Part shown: positions 18,235 through 27,043 of the stretch, piece after piece
Layout: each line of letters begins with the position of its first letter
Position numbering within the stretch: the first letter of the stretch is position 1
NCBI RefSeq assembly: GCF_015295825.1
Contig: NZ_DVEH01000053.1
Location: 1 to 32,286 of the forward strand
Source: Thermosynechococcus sp. M98_K2018_005
GTDB taxonomy: Bacteria > Cyanobacteriota > Cyanobacteriia > Thermosynechococcales > Thermosynechococcaceae
Length of the DNA: 32,286 nt
Direction of reading: 5' to 3'
Made by a program: the position numbers and the translations under genes
The notes under the pieces: model-generated
Database searches by the model: none
What the model saw: the letters and a program-made list of their open reading frames with translations, nothing else
What the model was told of the DNA's origin: nothing

Positions 18235-18711
18235 TTATAACAACGTTCCGACAATGGGGTAAACCAAAGGCGGTACAATTAAGGCCATCGTCACCCCCAC
18301 CGCTGCGAGCGCGCTGAGGAGAACCGCACCAGCGGCACAATCTTTGGCAATGCGGGCAAGCTCGTGATATTCTTTGCCAACGGTGAGATCCACCACCGCT
18401 TCAAGAGCCGTATTCAGCAGCTCTAGCCCCATGACAATACCAATTGTCAGGAAAATCACTGCCACCTCAACGGGGGGAAGTTTTAGCAAACCACTGAGGG
18501 CGATCGCGCTAAGACCCACTGCGGTGTGAATCCGAAAATTGCGCTGAGTCTGGAAAGCATAGACCACTCCCGCCCACGCATAACGGAAACTATTCGGTAA
18601 GGAGGACGCCACACGATAGGAGCGCTGTCGCAGTACGATTGTCCCCAATACTTTCTCAGCATAGGTGGCAAGAACTTTTTGTGTCATCACGTTACCCATC
18701 ACACTAAACAT
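18235..18711 (-). CDS. DgkA-type diacylglycerol/undecaprenol kinase
   Basis: This 158-aa small integral membrane kinase of the DgkA family uses diacylglycerol or, in Gram-positive-type members, undecaprenol as substrate; the sequence cannot separate these. The N-terminal 40 residues are cytoplasmic, then FRYAWAGVVYAFQTQRNFRIH leads into three membrane helices. The active-site motif ELLNTALEAVVDL precedes EYHELARIAKDCAAGAVLL, both family hallmarks. Several ATG/GTG codons lie close together at the start (18711, 18699, 18690, 18687), so the exact start is uncertain. It is the last gene of the minus-strand series DUF3285, ybeY, dgkA, an arrangement I know from other cyanobacteria. Confidence 0.88.
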   Translation of the reverse strand: MFSVMGNVMTQKVLATYAEKVLGTIVLRQRSYRVASSLPNSFRYAWAGVVYAFQTQRNFRIHTAVGLSAIALSGLLKLPPVEVAVIFLTIGIVMGLELLNTALEAVVDLTVGKEYHELARIAKDCAAGAVLLSALAAVGVTMALIVPPLVYPIVGTLL

Positions 18712-18823
18712 TGGTCTTTAAGCGTTGACGCTGAATTTCATACACCTTAAAAAGTTTTTCAAAAAATTTGGCTGTTAACGCCTTCCATTTAAGCACAGGT
18801 TTTCCGATTTCGTTCCTAGCCCA

Positions 18824-19306
18824 TCATTGAGGGGAAATCGGGGGTGTAAGACCCACCACTTCGAGGCACTGAGCCTGCTGAGCCAGCATCCGTGCCAGTT
18901 GAGTCTCATCGGGATGATCCCAGCCGAGGAGGTGGAGGAGGCCATGGCAGGCGAGCCAAGTCATCTCGATGGAGAGGGAATGCCCCCCTTCGGTGGCTTG
19001 CCGACGGGCTGTGTCCCCAGAAATAATGATGTCGCCAAGGTATTCAGGTTCCTCCAGAGACAGCGGGAGGACGTCATCGCGAGTAGCAAAGGCAAGGACA
19101 TCCGTCGGGGTGTCGCGATCGCGATACTGACAATTAAGCACTTGAATTTCAGCATCCGTCGTCAAACGCAGTGTCACTTCATAGGCTTTATCTTGGTTAG
19201 GTTCAACCATGGCAATCCACGTGTGAAACCATACTTGCCAAGGAAGTGCTGCTACCTCAGCGCTCAGGGAGGGATCGTGAAGTTCTAGATAGACGGTAAC
19301 CGTCAT
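18824..19306 (-). CDS. ybeY: Endoribonuclease YbeY (rRNA maturation)
   Basis: YbeY is a zinc-dependent endoribonuclease that takes part in 16S rRNA 3'-end maturation and ribosome quality control. The zinc motif [11 protein letters not shown] lies near residues 126-136, and the family elements [17 protein letters not shown] and [12 protein letters not shown] precede it. The length of 160 aa is usual. The start at ATG 19306 is supported by AGGGAGAA nine bases upstream; the open frame continues upstream into the DUF3285 gene, so the longer version is rejected. It begins 13 bp after the DUF3285 stop and is followed by the DgkA-like gene after 112 bp. The acidic insert [15 protein letters not shown] is common in cyanobacterial YbeY. 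Confidence 0.95.
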   Translation of the reverse strand: MTVTVYLELHDPSLSAEVAALPWQVWFHTWIAMVEPNQDKAYEVTLRLTTDAEIQVLNCQYRDRDTPTDVLAFATRDDVLPLSLEEPEYLGDIIISGDTARRQATEGGHSLSIEMTWLACHGLLHLLGWDHPDETQLARMLAQQAQCLEVVGLTPPISPQ

Positions 19307-19319
19307 GCCTGCGTTCTCC

Positions 19320-19487
19320 CTAACGGGTGAGGTAGGACAAGCCCACCAACAAGGCCAACAGACCGATACTGGTGAGGGCAAAATGGGTCAGGGATTTGCC
19401 CCCCTTGCGCACCATGTTCCGCATGGCCAATTTGACATAACTGGGCTGCTCGGCAGGGGAGGACGTGGGTTCTGGGGACTCACTCAT
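19320..19487 (-). CDS. DUF3285 small membrane protein
   Basis: This 55-aa gene is too short for simple open-frame listing. The minus-strand ATG at 19487 starts [19 protein letters not shown], followed by [14 protein letters not shown] and one membrane helix (about residues 34-52, [19 protein letters not shown]), ending in TAG at 19320. The pattern of a proline-rich head, [14 protein letters not shown] and a single C-terminal helix is that of the cyanobacterial DUF3285 family, which has no assigned role. It is 13 bp upstream of ybeY on the same strand, the same neighbour arrangement known from other cyanobacteria, and most likely part of its message. It lies 54 bp behind rodA. Confidence 0.9.
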   Translation of the reverse strand: MSESPEPTSSPAEQPSYVKLAMRNMVRKGGKSLTHFALTSIGLLALLVGLSYLTR

Positions 19488-19541
19488 GGGATTTCACTGC
19501 TATGGACAATCTTCATGAATTTTAACAAAGGGCGCTTGACT

Positions 19542-20816
19542 TCAATAGCGCGATCGCGGGCAATGATTGGCCACCGATTGCACCAGCCCCAAACCAATGT
19601 AGGTTGCTAAAAGAGCAGAACGCCCATAGCTGAGGAAGGGCAAGGGAATGCCTGTCACAGGCAATAGGTTCATGGTCATGCCGATATTGACCACCGCTTG
19701 GAACATCACCATGGCAAAAAGACCGATCGCCAACAGCGAGCCAAAATCATCGCGGGCACTATTGGCAATTTGCAGCAGCCGCAGGCCAATCAACCAAAAC
19801 AGCCCTAAAACCAGCAACCCACCCAAAAAGCCTAATTCCTCACCGATGGCGGAAAAAATAAAGTCCGTGTGCTGCTCAGGGATAAACCCCAATTGTGTCT
19901 GCGTGCCGTGAAACAGCCCTCGCCCCCAGAGGCCACCCGCGCCAATGGCAATGCGGGATTGGATCAGGTGATAGCCTGCCCCCAAGGGATCCTTATCGGG
20001 GTCTAAAAACATTAAGAGGCGGTCTTTTTGGTAGTCCTTGAGAACACTCCACAGCAATTGCCCCAGCCCTGCCCCCGCAAGATTGAGAACAATGCCGCCG
20101 ATCGCCCCAATCCACCCCAAGGGAAGATTTTGCCATGCCACAATCCCCATCGCCAATGTCCACAAAAACCACAGCACCAGATTCAGTTCATAGGGCAGCG
20201 GTAGGGCAAAGAGAATGGCCGCCACCAAAGGGGAGAGCATCAGCACAATCCAGCCCAAACGGGCATTGGCCCAATAGAGCATGCCCAAGGTGATGGCGCC
20301 AAAGACAAGGGAAGTACCCAGATCAGGTTCCGATAAAATCAACCCTAGGGGCAAGACCGTTGCCGCAAACACCCGTAGAATACCGCTGAGGCCATTGGCA
20401 GGCACTCGCTGGAGTAGGGCAGCTTGGGTGAGGATAATCGAGATTTTGGCAAATTCTGAAGGCTGGAGGTTAAAGCCCGCAATGGGCAGCCAACTTTGGG
20501 CACCGTTAGCTTCAACACCAAATAAGCTCACAGCCAGTAGGAGGGCACAACTGATGCCATAGACCCACCAATGGACTGAGATAAAGACCGATGTTGGCAC
20601 CCGTGCCAGTAGGAAAAGTAAAATCGTACCCACGCCCGCGATCGCCAGATGTTGGAAGCCATCCTTTTCGCCAATGTGCAGCTCGGCACTGTGAATGGCC
20701 ACTGCCCCCAACAGCGTAATCAACCATACTGCAATTAAAAGTAGCCAATCCATCCCCCGCCAAGGGTGGAGCCAAGCAGACCAGCGGCGTTGCCATAGCC
20801 GAGTTGTCCAAAACAT
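19542..20816 (-). CDS. rodA: Rod-shape determining protein RodA (SEDS glycosyltransferase)
   Basis: RodA is a SEDS-family peptidoglycan glycosyltransferase of the elongation complex, acting with a class B penicillin-binding protein at the cytoplasmic membrane. The protein of about 424 aa has ten or so hydrophobic segments. The family motif GFNLQPSEFAKIS and the essential-aspartate region SEPDLGTSLVF are present. The large loop reads DRLLMFLDPDKDPLGAGYHL, and near the end comes LLPVTGIPLPFLSYG. ATG 20816 is preferred because GAAGGA lies nine bases before it; the open frame reaches 20876. It is divergent from the HAMP receptor gene (about 78 bp), and DUF3285 and ybeY follow. RodA is preferred over FtsW because of the GRGLFHGTQTQLGFIPEQHTD region. 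Confidence 0.93.
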   Translation of the reverse strand: MFWTTRLWQRRWSAWLHPWRGMDWLLLIAVWLITLLGAVAIHSAELHIGEKDGFQHLAIAGVGTILLFLLARVPTSVFISVHWWVYGISCALLLAVSLFGVEANGAQSWLPIAGFNLQPSEFAKISIILTQAALLQRVPANGLSGILRVFAATVLPLGLILSEPDLGTSLVFGAITLGMLYWANARLGWIVLMLSPLVAAILFALPLPYELNLVLWFLWTLAMGIVAWQNLPLGWIGAIGGIVLNLAGAGLGQLLWSVLKDYQKDRLLMFLDPDKDPLGAGYHLIQSRIAIGAGGLWGRGLFHGTQTQLGFIPEQHTDFIFSAIGEELGFLGGLLVLGLFWLIGLRLLQIANSARDDFGSLLAIGLFAMVMFQAVVNIGMTMNLLPVTGIPLPFLSYGRSALLATYIGLGLVQSVANHCPRSRY

Positions 20817-20894
20817 CGCCAAATATCCTTCGTTCGCACTAGGCTGGAACAGTGGTGGTTTGATCAAGATTCCCATTCTATCCTGAGTGGATCC

Positions 20895-22331
20895 ATGCTT
20901 CGGTGGCGACAGCGTTGGTCAAGGCTTTTGTGGTCAATTTTGGGGCGGCTGCTGCTGGTGATGCTGCTGATTGCCTTGTTACCAATGGGGATGGTGGTGC
21001 TCTACAACCAAACTGAAAGCGCTGAGATGATGAAGCGCTTAGAAATTGATGCCCTGCAACTGCTGGCGATCAGTAAAGCCCGTTCCCTTGATCGCCTTTT
21101 TCAGGATGCCCTTAATGACACTCTCTTGGTGGCCAACGACGGTGTTGTACAGCGTTTCCTCAGGAGCAATACCCATGGCGCCATCGAGCAAGCAAGGATA
21201 AACAACCTCCTTGAGGATGTCCAGAACCTGAACCCAGCCTACTATCAAGTGATTCTCCTCAATCGTGAGGGTCAAGCGATCGCAGGGACACGGGGTACCC
21301 GTCTGGGTCTCGACTACAAGAACACCCCCCTCTGGCAGCAGGCGGCAACAGCAAATTACTTCATTTCTCGGGTCAAAATCAATAGCGCGATTGCTGAGCG
21401 ACCCCTGTTTGTTGTCTTCCAAACGATTATTGATAGCAATGATGAACGACTGGGAGCAGTTCTACTACCTCTACAAGCGACCGCAGTCAAAGACATCGTG
21501 ACCTACCTAGTGCCCGATATTCACGGTGAATCTTTTCTGATTGATGATCACGGTCTGATTCTTAGCACAACCAATCCCCACCTGCATCTTCATAGCATTG
21601 AACCACTCCCCCCCGAGATTCGCGACCAATATTTTCTCTTGACATCGCCTCAACCTATTCCCACAGTGGCAGATCGCAGCTACACCTTGCGCAATGTTTT
21701 TCTCAAGGCCAAATCAAAAGAGGTCGGTGCTCTCCTCACCAGTCGTTCTTCCCGAGGCGATGCCGATGATATCTATGCCTATGCGCCCCTGACCCGTCAT
21801 CAGGGCGTTGTCGTGGTGAGTGTACGGTTGCGCGAGTTTCTATCGCCCTTAGAGCGGTTGGCTACCCAAGGTTTCCTCAGTCTTCTCTGTGTTGGTGTTG
21901 GGGTCATTCTCATTTCTCTAATTGTGGCTCGTTCGATTACTAAGCCGATTCGTGCCCTTGTCAGTGCTGCCCACGCCCTCAAGCATGACCAGTTTGACCA
22001 GTTTGATCCCAGAGTTCTCACGCACTATGCTCAAGGGAGTGACGACATGGCAGAACTGGCGCAAGTCTTTTTGGAGATGGCACAGGCGGTAGAGCAGCGC
22101 CAAGATCAACTGGAGGAGAAACTGAGTGAGCTAAAAATCGAAATTGACCAAGAAAAACGCAAAAAATCCGTTGCTGAAATTACCAGCACCGACTACTTTC
22201 AAGAACTGCGCCAACGGGCACAACAACTGCGCCAACGTGCCCATACCAAATCTCCCACGCCTGCCACACATCCACAGATACGGCATACTGAGGGTGAAGC
22301 ACGCAAAGATGAGCCACCACTGCCGACATGA
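20895..22331 (+). CDS. dCache-HAMP membrane receptor without output domain
   Basis: This 478-aa receptor has a membrane helix at about 14-37 and a large periplasmic domain of double-Cache type at about 40-325, with YQVILLNREGQAIAG and ESFLIDDHGLILSTT, the usual Cache strands. A second helix lies at about 330-352. A HAMP domain (about 350-405, SITKPIRALVSAAHAL) leads into a charged coiled coil. There is no kinase, cyclase, GGDEF or methyl-accepting domain. The tail carries VAEITSTDYFQELRQRAQQL, a segment I know from cyanobacterial HAMP proteins that lack or hand over an output domain. It must therefore signal to a partner. The stop overlaps the next start as ATGA (22328-22331), so it is translationally coupled to a GIY-YIG protein. 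Confidence 0.85.
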   Translation: MLRWRQRWSRLLWSILGRLLLVMLLIALLPMGMVVLYNQTESAEMMKRLEIDALQLLAISKARSLDRLFQDALNDTLLVANDGVVQRFLRSNTHGAIEQARINNLLEDVQNLNPAYYQVILLNREGQAIAGTRGTRLGLDYKNTPLWQQAATANYFISRVKINSAIAERPLFVVFQTIIDSNDERLGAVLLPLQATAVKDIVTYLVPDIHGESFLIDDHGLILSTTNPHLHLHSIEPLPPEIRDQYFLLTSPQPIPTVADRSYTLRNVFLKAKSKEVGALLTSRSSRGDADDIYAYAPLTRHQGVVVVSVRLREFLSPLERLATQGFLSLLCVGVGVILISLIVARSITKPIRALVSAAHALKHDQFDQFDPRVLTHYAQGSDDMAELAQVFLEMAQAVEQRQDQLEEKLSELKIEIDQEKRKKSVAEITSTDYFQELRQRAQQLRQRAHTKSPTPATHPQIRHTEGEARKDEPPLPT

Positions 22332-22861
22332 GCCTTCCTGCGCCAACTTTGGCTGAATTGCCCCTCCATCCCTATATCGATGGTTCAGGTCATGTGGCAC
22401 CTGATCTCAAGGGGGCGATCGGTCTCTATGCCATTTTTGATGCTACTGGCAGCGTGCAGTACATTGGCTATTCACGGGATATGCGACTGAGTTTGCTGCA
22501 ACACCTTGTGCGTTGTCCCCAGCAGTGTCGTGGCTATAAGGCGATCACCATCGAACGTCCCGATCGCCGGTGGCTAGAAGCCGTAAAACAACAGTGGCTA
22601 GCGGAATTGGGAGCCGTGCCCCTCGGCAACGATCGCGATCGCCCCCAGTGGGAAAATGCCATTGATGTCAGAGAGCAAATGACCGAGGCCGAACACATCG
22701 CATGGGCGAGTGCCGATCCATTCACGCAACCGAAACTGCTGAAACAGGTGGCGCGGCGGGTTGAAGCAGCCATTCTTGAACAGCTACGGCAGCGATCGCT
22801 ACAGGAGCCGCTGGTCTTTAACGCCAAACTAAAGGAAAGTGGACGGCTGGACCTCAAATGA
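22328..22861 (+). CDS. GIY-YIG nuclease-fold protein
   Basis: This 177-aa protein has a GIY-YIG domain at about residues 28-105. The GIY strand is IGLYAIFDATG and the YIG strand is VQYIGYSRDM, followed by a helix SLLQHLV. A glutamate sits in RRWLEAVKQQW and an asparagine in PLGND, at the expected catalytic positions. A helical C-terminal part of about 70 residues follows. The family is widespread in cyanobacteria as a stand-alone protein without known target. The catalytic residues look present, so nuclease activity is possible but not shown. ATGA overlaps on both sides (22328-22331 with the receptor, 22858-22861 with the phosphatase) make it the middle gene of a tightly coupled operon. Confidence 0.82.
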   Translation: MSLPAPTLAELPLHPYIDGSGHVAPDLKGAIGLYAIFDATGSVQYIGYSRDMRLSLLQHLVRCPQQCRGYKAITIERPDRRWLEAVKQQWLAELGAVPLGNDRDRPQWENAIDVREQMTEAEHIAWASADPFTQPKLLKQVARRVEAAILEQLRQRSLQEPLVFNAKLKESGRLDLK

Positions 22862-23739
22862 CGACTTCTCCCCCCCTGACCTCTAGCCAAATCTGGCAGA
22901 TCAATCAACTCCTGCGCCAAGCGGGGCAGCGGGCACGGCAACTAGCACAGCAACCCTTTGAGGTCATTGAAAAGGGACGCCAAGATTTTGCCACCAGTAT
23001 TGATCGCTTCTTGGATCGGCTGCTAAGTCAGAAATTTCGCGCTTGGTTTCCTGAGGATGGCATCATCAGCGAGGAAAATGCCGCCTCCCAAGCGGTCTTC
23101 CAAGAACCGAAAAATCGCTACTGGCTGATTGATCCCCTCGATGGTACTGATGATCTGATTCACCATCGCCAAGGCTATGCCCTGATGGTTGGTTTGCTGG
23201 AGCACTACAGTCCAGTGGCGGGTTGGATCTATGCCCCCAATCTGGATCATCTCTACTACGGCGGTAAAGATTGGGGACTCTTTCAGATGAGCAGTGGCGG
23301 GCCGCCTGTACCCCTGTTACCCGTTTGCCCGCCTTCCCCTAGTGAACACCATTGCCCGATCATGATTGGCTATCGCGACTACTGCACCTACGGTGATGCG
23401 ATTCATCGGGTGTTGCCCCAAGTGGAATTTCGCTTTCTAGGCAGTTTTGGCCTCAAGGTGATTGAAGTCATTTTGGGACGGGCGGGACTGTACCTCTACT
23501 TAAATCAGCGGGTGAAGCTCTGGGACACCACAGCCCCTTTGGCTTTAGCAACGGCAGCAGGTTTGGTGTGCACCGATTTGCAGGGAAATCCCTTGCGCTT
23601 TGATGCTACGGGGTTACAGGAACAGACCCTTGCCCATCAGCAACCGATCCTCATTGGCTGGCCAGAGTATATTACTGCCTTGCGATCGCCCTTAGTGGAG
23701 GCGATTACGGCGGTTCAACTGTCCCTTGGTTCTGCCTAG
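22858..23739 (+). CDS. Inositol-monophosphatase-family phosphatase (CysQ-like)
   Basis: This 293-aa Mg-dependent, Li-sensitive type sugar/nucleotide phosphatase shows all metal-binding motifs. SEEN is at residues 71-74, DPLDGTDD at 92-99, and LWDTTAPLALATAAG from residue 221 with D223. Members hydrolyse inositol phosphates, fructose-1,6-bisphosphate or 3'-phosphoadenosine 5'-phosphate. The shorter loop pattern looks closest to the CysQ branch, but this cannot be decided by eye. No signal peptide is present, so it is cytoplasmic. It starts inside the stop of the GIY-YIG gene (ATGA) and ends the coupled operon; the next gene begins 53 bp later. Confidence 0.88.
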   Translation: MTTSPPLTSSQIWQINQLLRQAGQRARQLAQQPFEVIEKGRQDFATSIDRFLDRLLSQKFRAWFPEDGIISEENAASQAVFQEPKNRYWLIDPLDGTDDLIHHRQGYALMVGLLEHYSPVAGWIYAPNLDHLYYGGKDWGLFQMSSGGPPVPLLPVCPPSPSEHHCPIMIGYRDYCTYGDAIHRVLPQVEFRFLGSFGLKVIEVILGRAGLYLYLNQRVKLWDTTAPLALATAAGLVCTDLQGNPLRFDATGLQEQTLAHQQPILIGWPEYITALRSPLVEAITAVQLSLGSA

Positions 23740-23792
23740 AATCCTCTAGAAATAGGCTATCGCGGGGCTAGAGTCTGCTTGGAGACATCCCG

Positions 23793-24425
23793 ATGGGGTG
23801 CTGGCACAGTTGGTCATTGGTAGGAATGGCGATCGCCACTGTCCACATTGCTCAACCTTTTTCGGCTCAAGCGGTGAGCGTTACAGAAGTTGCCCGCATT
23901 GCCAAAAATATCACCGTGCTCATTGAAAACTATACCCGGGCGATCGCCCTCAATCCCCAGTACACCGAAGCCTATGGCATCAGGAGCTTTTTGAATTTGC
24001 TCCTCGGCAACTTTGGCACTGCCGTTACGGATGGGGATCGCGCCCTTGCCCTTAGTCCCAACAACAGGGATCTACAGATGATTCAGTCCTTGGCGCTGTT
24101 TCTCAGTGGCGATTTTCGCCGCAGTATCCCTGTATTTGACCGTCTCATTGCCGCCAAGAGCACCGACTATCATTTGCTGCGGGGAATTGCCGCCTTTCTC
24201 ATGGGGGACTATGCCCTCAGTCGCCCCAGTTGGACGGCCTTAACTCAACTCACCCCCAAAGATCCCATCCCCTTTGCGGTGCGGGCTGTGACGTATCTCC
24301 TTGAACAGAACCCCAAACCTAGCCTAGCGGATCTGCGCCAAGCCGCTGAACTCTACCGCCAACAGGGGAATATACAGTCCTACAACGAAAGGATGGATGC
24401 AATTCGTCAGATTGAGAACCGCTAG
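23793..24425 (+). CDS. Secreted TPR protein
   Basis: This 210-aa protein has an N-terminal signal-like hydrophobic stretch (about residues 8-28, ending near FSAQA). About four tetratricopeptide repeats follow, for example LIENYTRAIALNPQYTEAYG, AVTDGDRALALSPNNRDLQM and SIPVFDRLIAAKSTDYHLLR. The repeats suggest a protein-binding scaffold in the periplasm or thylakoid lumen; the partner is unknown. ATG 23793 follows GGAGA by seven bases. Its last four bases overlap the end of the convergent tryptophan-rich gene. No lipobox is convincing, although a cysteine is present at residue 3. Confidence 0.75.
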   Translation: MGCWHSWSLVGMAIATVHIAQPFSAQAVSVTEVARIAKNITVLIENYTRAIALNPQYTEAYGIRSFLNLLLGNFGTAVTDGDRALALSPNNRDLQMIQSLALFLSGDFRRSIPVFDRLIAAKSTDYHLLRGIAAFLMGDYALSRPSWTALTQLTPKDPIPFAVRAVTYLLEQNPKPSLADLRQAAELYRQQGNIQSYNERMDAIRQIENR

Positions 24426-25708
24426 CGCTGCCACTGCTGCAAGAGCCAACGCCCCAAGCGGATCAAGTGTTCTTCAATCCAGAGAAACAGGCGATCGCAC
24501 CACAGCAGTAGCCGTTCAAACCAGTGGAGTTCATAGCCAATCAGGGCAGCATCCACATCAAGAATCAACTGCTCTGGATTCGGATGAACACTGGTGGCCG
24601 CAGTTTCTGATGGTGGTGAATGGGCTAGGGAATCAGAGCTACGGCCTAGGCTAAGAAGGGGCTCCACTGGAGAAAAGACTGGCAGAGGATCCGTAGCTGC
24701 CAATAGTGGTGAAGTCACGGCTGAGAATCCCCCTAGCCAATAGGAGAGTTGACTCAGCCAGTCTTGGAAGGGCAGCTTGAAGGGATTGAAATGGCGTTCA
24801 ATCCAAGCCAGAACTTGCGCCTGTTGGGTAGGGTTGAGGGTGTAAAGGATGGTGTTATCAGTGCCAATGAGCACCATCTGCTGGGTTCCTAGGAGAGTAG
24901 CAATCCCCTGTACCCGCACTTGGGAAAGCGTATTCTTGCGACCGAAAGGAAGGCGCGATCGCAACCAATGGAGGACAGCGGCTAAGGGAGACACCCTGGG
25001 TAGGACTAAATCCCCTTCACTGGTACCTGTTAACTGAAGTTGCCCCAGAAAATTTCCCACCAAACAGGACGGTGGGTTAGAGCCTGCTTTTAGGGATCGC
25101 TGCTGCCAACCCCAGAGCCAGTGATGCCGTCGCCGATACCACTGCCGAACGTGCTGATAGTACACTGCCAAGGCGTAGGCAATGTGTTGCTCAATTTGCT
25201 GCTGTTCTGTGGCGGTGAAGGTTTTCAAGGGGCAGGCAGCCTCATCCACAAGCAATAGGGATTTTTCGGCGCGATCGCAGGCAAGGTAAAAGGGTTGCCG
25301 CTGTGCCAAAGGGGCATCCTGTGGTGCTAACGTCTTGGACTGGGGTTGAAACCAGCGTTGCCAAGGCGCGATCCAGCGCTGCCACCAAGTCAGTGAGCGG
25401 GCGATGGGGGCGATCGCCACTACCCAAGATTCATCATCCCCTTTCGTCAGGGAGAGAGCAGACATCACGCTTAACAACGCTTCGTCGGCAGGGGGTGCTG
25501 CTGTAGGTTTCGGTAGGAGGCGTTGACGCATTTGGGAGACGCTGCCCATCAGTTGGGGGAGTCCCCGCTGCCAAAACTGTGCCAGAATCGCGCCAATGAC
25601 CTGAAGGGTGCTTTCAACCTGCCATTTTTGGCGTTGCCACTGTTGCTGCCAACGTTGCCATTGCTGTCGCCAGAAGTTAAAAAAGCGACTCTGATAGGAA
25701 ACTGCCAT
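24422..25708 (-). CDS. Tryptophan-rich conserved hypothetical protein
   Basis: This 428-aa protein belongs to no family I can name. It is strikingly rich in W, Q and R at both ends: the head reads FFNFWRQQWQRWQQQWQRQKW and the tail has several amphipathic W/L segments (ELHWFERLLLWCDRLFLWIE, then RLGRWLLQQWQR). A proline- and serine-rich linker lies near residues 335-375. The middle (about 130-290) looks globular, with QQQIEQHIAYALAVYYQHVR and VRVQGIATLLGTQQMVLIGT. There is no signal peptide or clear transmembrane helix, but the tail helices could bind a membrane surface. The C-terminal part resembles conserved cyanobacterial hypotheticals. It lies 69 bp behind gloB on the same strand and overlaps the TPR gene by four bases at the 3' end. 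Confidence 0.7.
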   Translation of the reverse strand: MAVSYQSRFFNFWRQQWQRWQQQWQRQKWQVESTLQVIGAILAQFWQRGLPQLMGSVSQMRQRLLPKPTAAPPADEALLSVMSALSLTKGDDESWVVAIAPIARSLTWWQRWIAPWQRWFQPQSKTLAPQDAPLAQRQPFYLACDRAEKSLLLVDEAACPLKTFTATEQQQIEQHIAYALAVYYQHVRQWYRRRHHWLWGWQQRSLKAGSNPPSCLVGNFLGQLQLTGTSEGDLVLPRVSPLAAVLHWLRSRLPFGRKNTLSQVRVQGIATLLGTQQMVLIGTDNTILYTLNPTQQAQVLAWIERHFNPFKLPFQDWLSQLSYWLGGFSAVTSPLLAATDPLPVFSPVEPLLSLGRSSDSLAHSPPSETAATSVHPNPEQLILDVDAALIGYELHWFERLLLWCDRLFLWIEEHLIRLGRWLLQQWQR

Positions 25709-25777
25709 TGCGGCTTTCTAGGTAGGGGAATATACCACTAGATTAGCGTTGTAGTGTCGTCACTAATATTTTTATTT

Positions 25778-26536
25778 TTAGTATTGATCCCGTTTTCCCC
25801 GCAAGCGTGTAAAGGTCTGGAGGGGTGTAGTTGCCCCCACTGCTGCTTGAATGGCACTCACCTCACAGCGCAAAAAGGGATTCGTTGCCTTTTCAAGGCC
25901 AATCGTACTGGGAATCGTACTTTTTCCTTGGGCGCGATCGCGGCAGACTTGAGCATAGCGCTCTTGCAGAGCAGGATTATCGGCTTCCACTGTCAGGGCA
26001 AAGCTGAGGTTCTTTTGAGTATATTCGTGGGCACACCAGACCCGCGTTTGCTCCGGTAGTTGCCGCAGTTGATTCAACGAGTCGAGCATCTGTGCCGGTG
26101 TCCCCTCAAAAAGACGACCACAGCCACCGCCAAAGAGCGTATCACCGCAAAACAGCTCGCCCGTTGCCGACCCATAGTAGGCAATGTGACCGCTTGTATG
26201 GCCGGGAACAAACAGCACCTCAAAAGAATGTTCGGCAAAGGGAACGCGATCGCCCGCACTGAGAAAAACCGTTTGCTCTGGAATACGGCCTTGATCTTGG
26301 CGGCTGCCATAGACTGCGATATTAGGAAAGCGCGATCGCAGGGCACGATTGGCACCCACATGATCCCAGTGGTGGTGGGTATTGAAAATCGCCGTCAGTG
26401 TTGCTCCCAATTCCGCTAATTTGGTAAGAACGGGTTCTGGCTCTGCCGGATCCACCACTGCCGCTGTCCCCGTTTGCGGATCATGGAGCAAAAAAATGTA
26501 GTTATCCGTAAGGGCATTGAGGCGATAAATCTCCAT
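25778..26536 (-). CDS. gloB: Hydroxyacylglutathione hydrolase (glyoxalase II)
   Basis: GloB hydrolyses S-lactoylglutathione to lactate and glutathione, the second step of methylglyoxal detoxification in the cytoplasm. The 252-aa protein is a metallo-beta-lactamase with the metal motif THHHWDH (H54, H56, D58 and H59), [12 protein letters not shown] and [19 protein letters not shown]. The bridging-aspartate and histidine region WCAHEYT follows, and the C-terminal helical domain ends [15 protein letters not shown], typical of glyoxalase II. ATG 26536 gives the canonical MEIYRLN start; a longer open frame (to 26566) is rejected. The start overlaps the 3' end of the decayed Uma2 gene. It belongs to the minus-strand series after rseP and nth. 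Confidence 0.95.
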   Translation of the reverse strand: MEIYRLNALTDNYIFLLHDPQTGTAAVVDPAEPEPVLTKLAELGATLTAIFNTHHHWDHVGANRALRSRFPNIAVYGSRQDQGRIPEQTVFLSAGDRVPFAEHSFEVLFVPGHTSGHIAYYGSATGELFCGDTLFGGGCGRLFEGTPAQMLDSLNQLRQLPEQTRVWCAHEYTQKNLSFALTVEADNPALQERYAQVCRDRAQGKSTIPSTIGLEKATNPFLRCEVSAIQAAVGATTPLQTFTRLRGKRDQY

Positions 26537-27033
26537 GGTCGTTGTTCTTGCACCCAGCGTCGCCAATTTTTCTCTGCTTCGACCTCATCCAGTTTGGCCT
26601 CTGCCAAGAACTGATAAAGGCAGTCCTTGGGCACCCATAGAAATAGAAATAAAGAGGAGCGATCGCACCCCTGAGAGACTCCATCTCGCAACTGGAAAAT
26701 TTGCCATTCCCCACCATTGTACCGCCACAACTCCCCTACTCCCAAGGCCGCATACAGGCGGTTCTTATCAATATCGCCACAGGGTTGTTGGGCGCAGCGA
26801 TCGCCGCCGCAGTCCTGTTTCCACCAGCAGAATGCGCAAAAATAGACCCATCCGCTCACTGGCAAACTCATGCTCTTCGAGGGGCATTGTAATTTCAAGG
26901 GTTCCGCGATCAAATATCAAGTGGGCAGCACGGGTTTGCGGCAGGGCATTGAGAATCTCTTGGTACTGCTGCCAAGGGAGGCCGTGGGGGGGGTGACACG
27001 CTGTTCGCCCGTAGTTGTGGTGAGGGTTCTCAT
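26536..27033 (-). pseudogene. Decayed Uma2-family (DUF820) restriction-fold gene
   Basis: Three minus-strand frames together spell a Uma2-family protein. ATG 27033 starts MRTLTTTTGEQRVTPP. After a run of eight C (27 bases of code later) the frame must shift to continue as WQQYQEILNALPQTRAAHLI, then FDRGTLEITMPLEEHEFASE and FLRILLVETGLRRRSL, up to a TGA near 26772. A third frame carries DIDKNRLYAALGVGELWRYN, GGEWQIFQL and [20 protein letters not shown], and runs open into gloB. One more C in the run would restore frame one to two. Between the second and third pieces (near 26780) roughly 40-50 codons of the usual family core, including the catalytic PDLVVEV-like strand, are absent. Uma2 proteins have a PD-(D/E)XK fold and are abundant in cyanobacteria. 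It lies 10 bp behind nth. Confidence 0.82.
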
Positions 27034-27043
27034 GTCAAATTCC

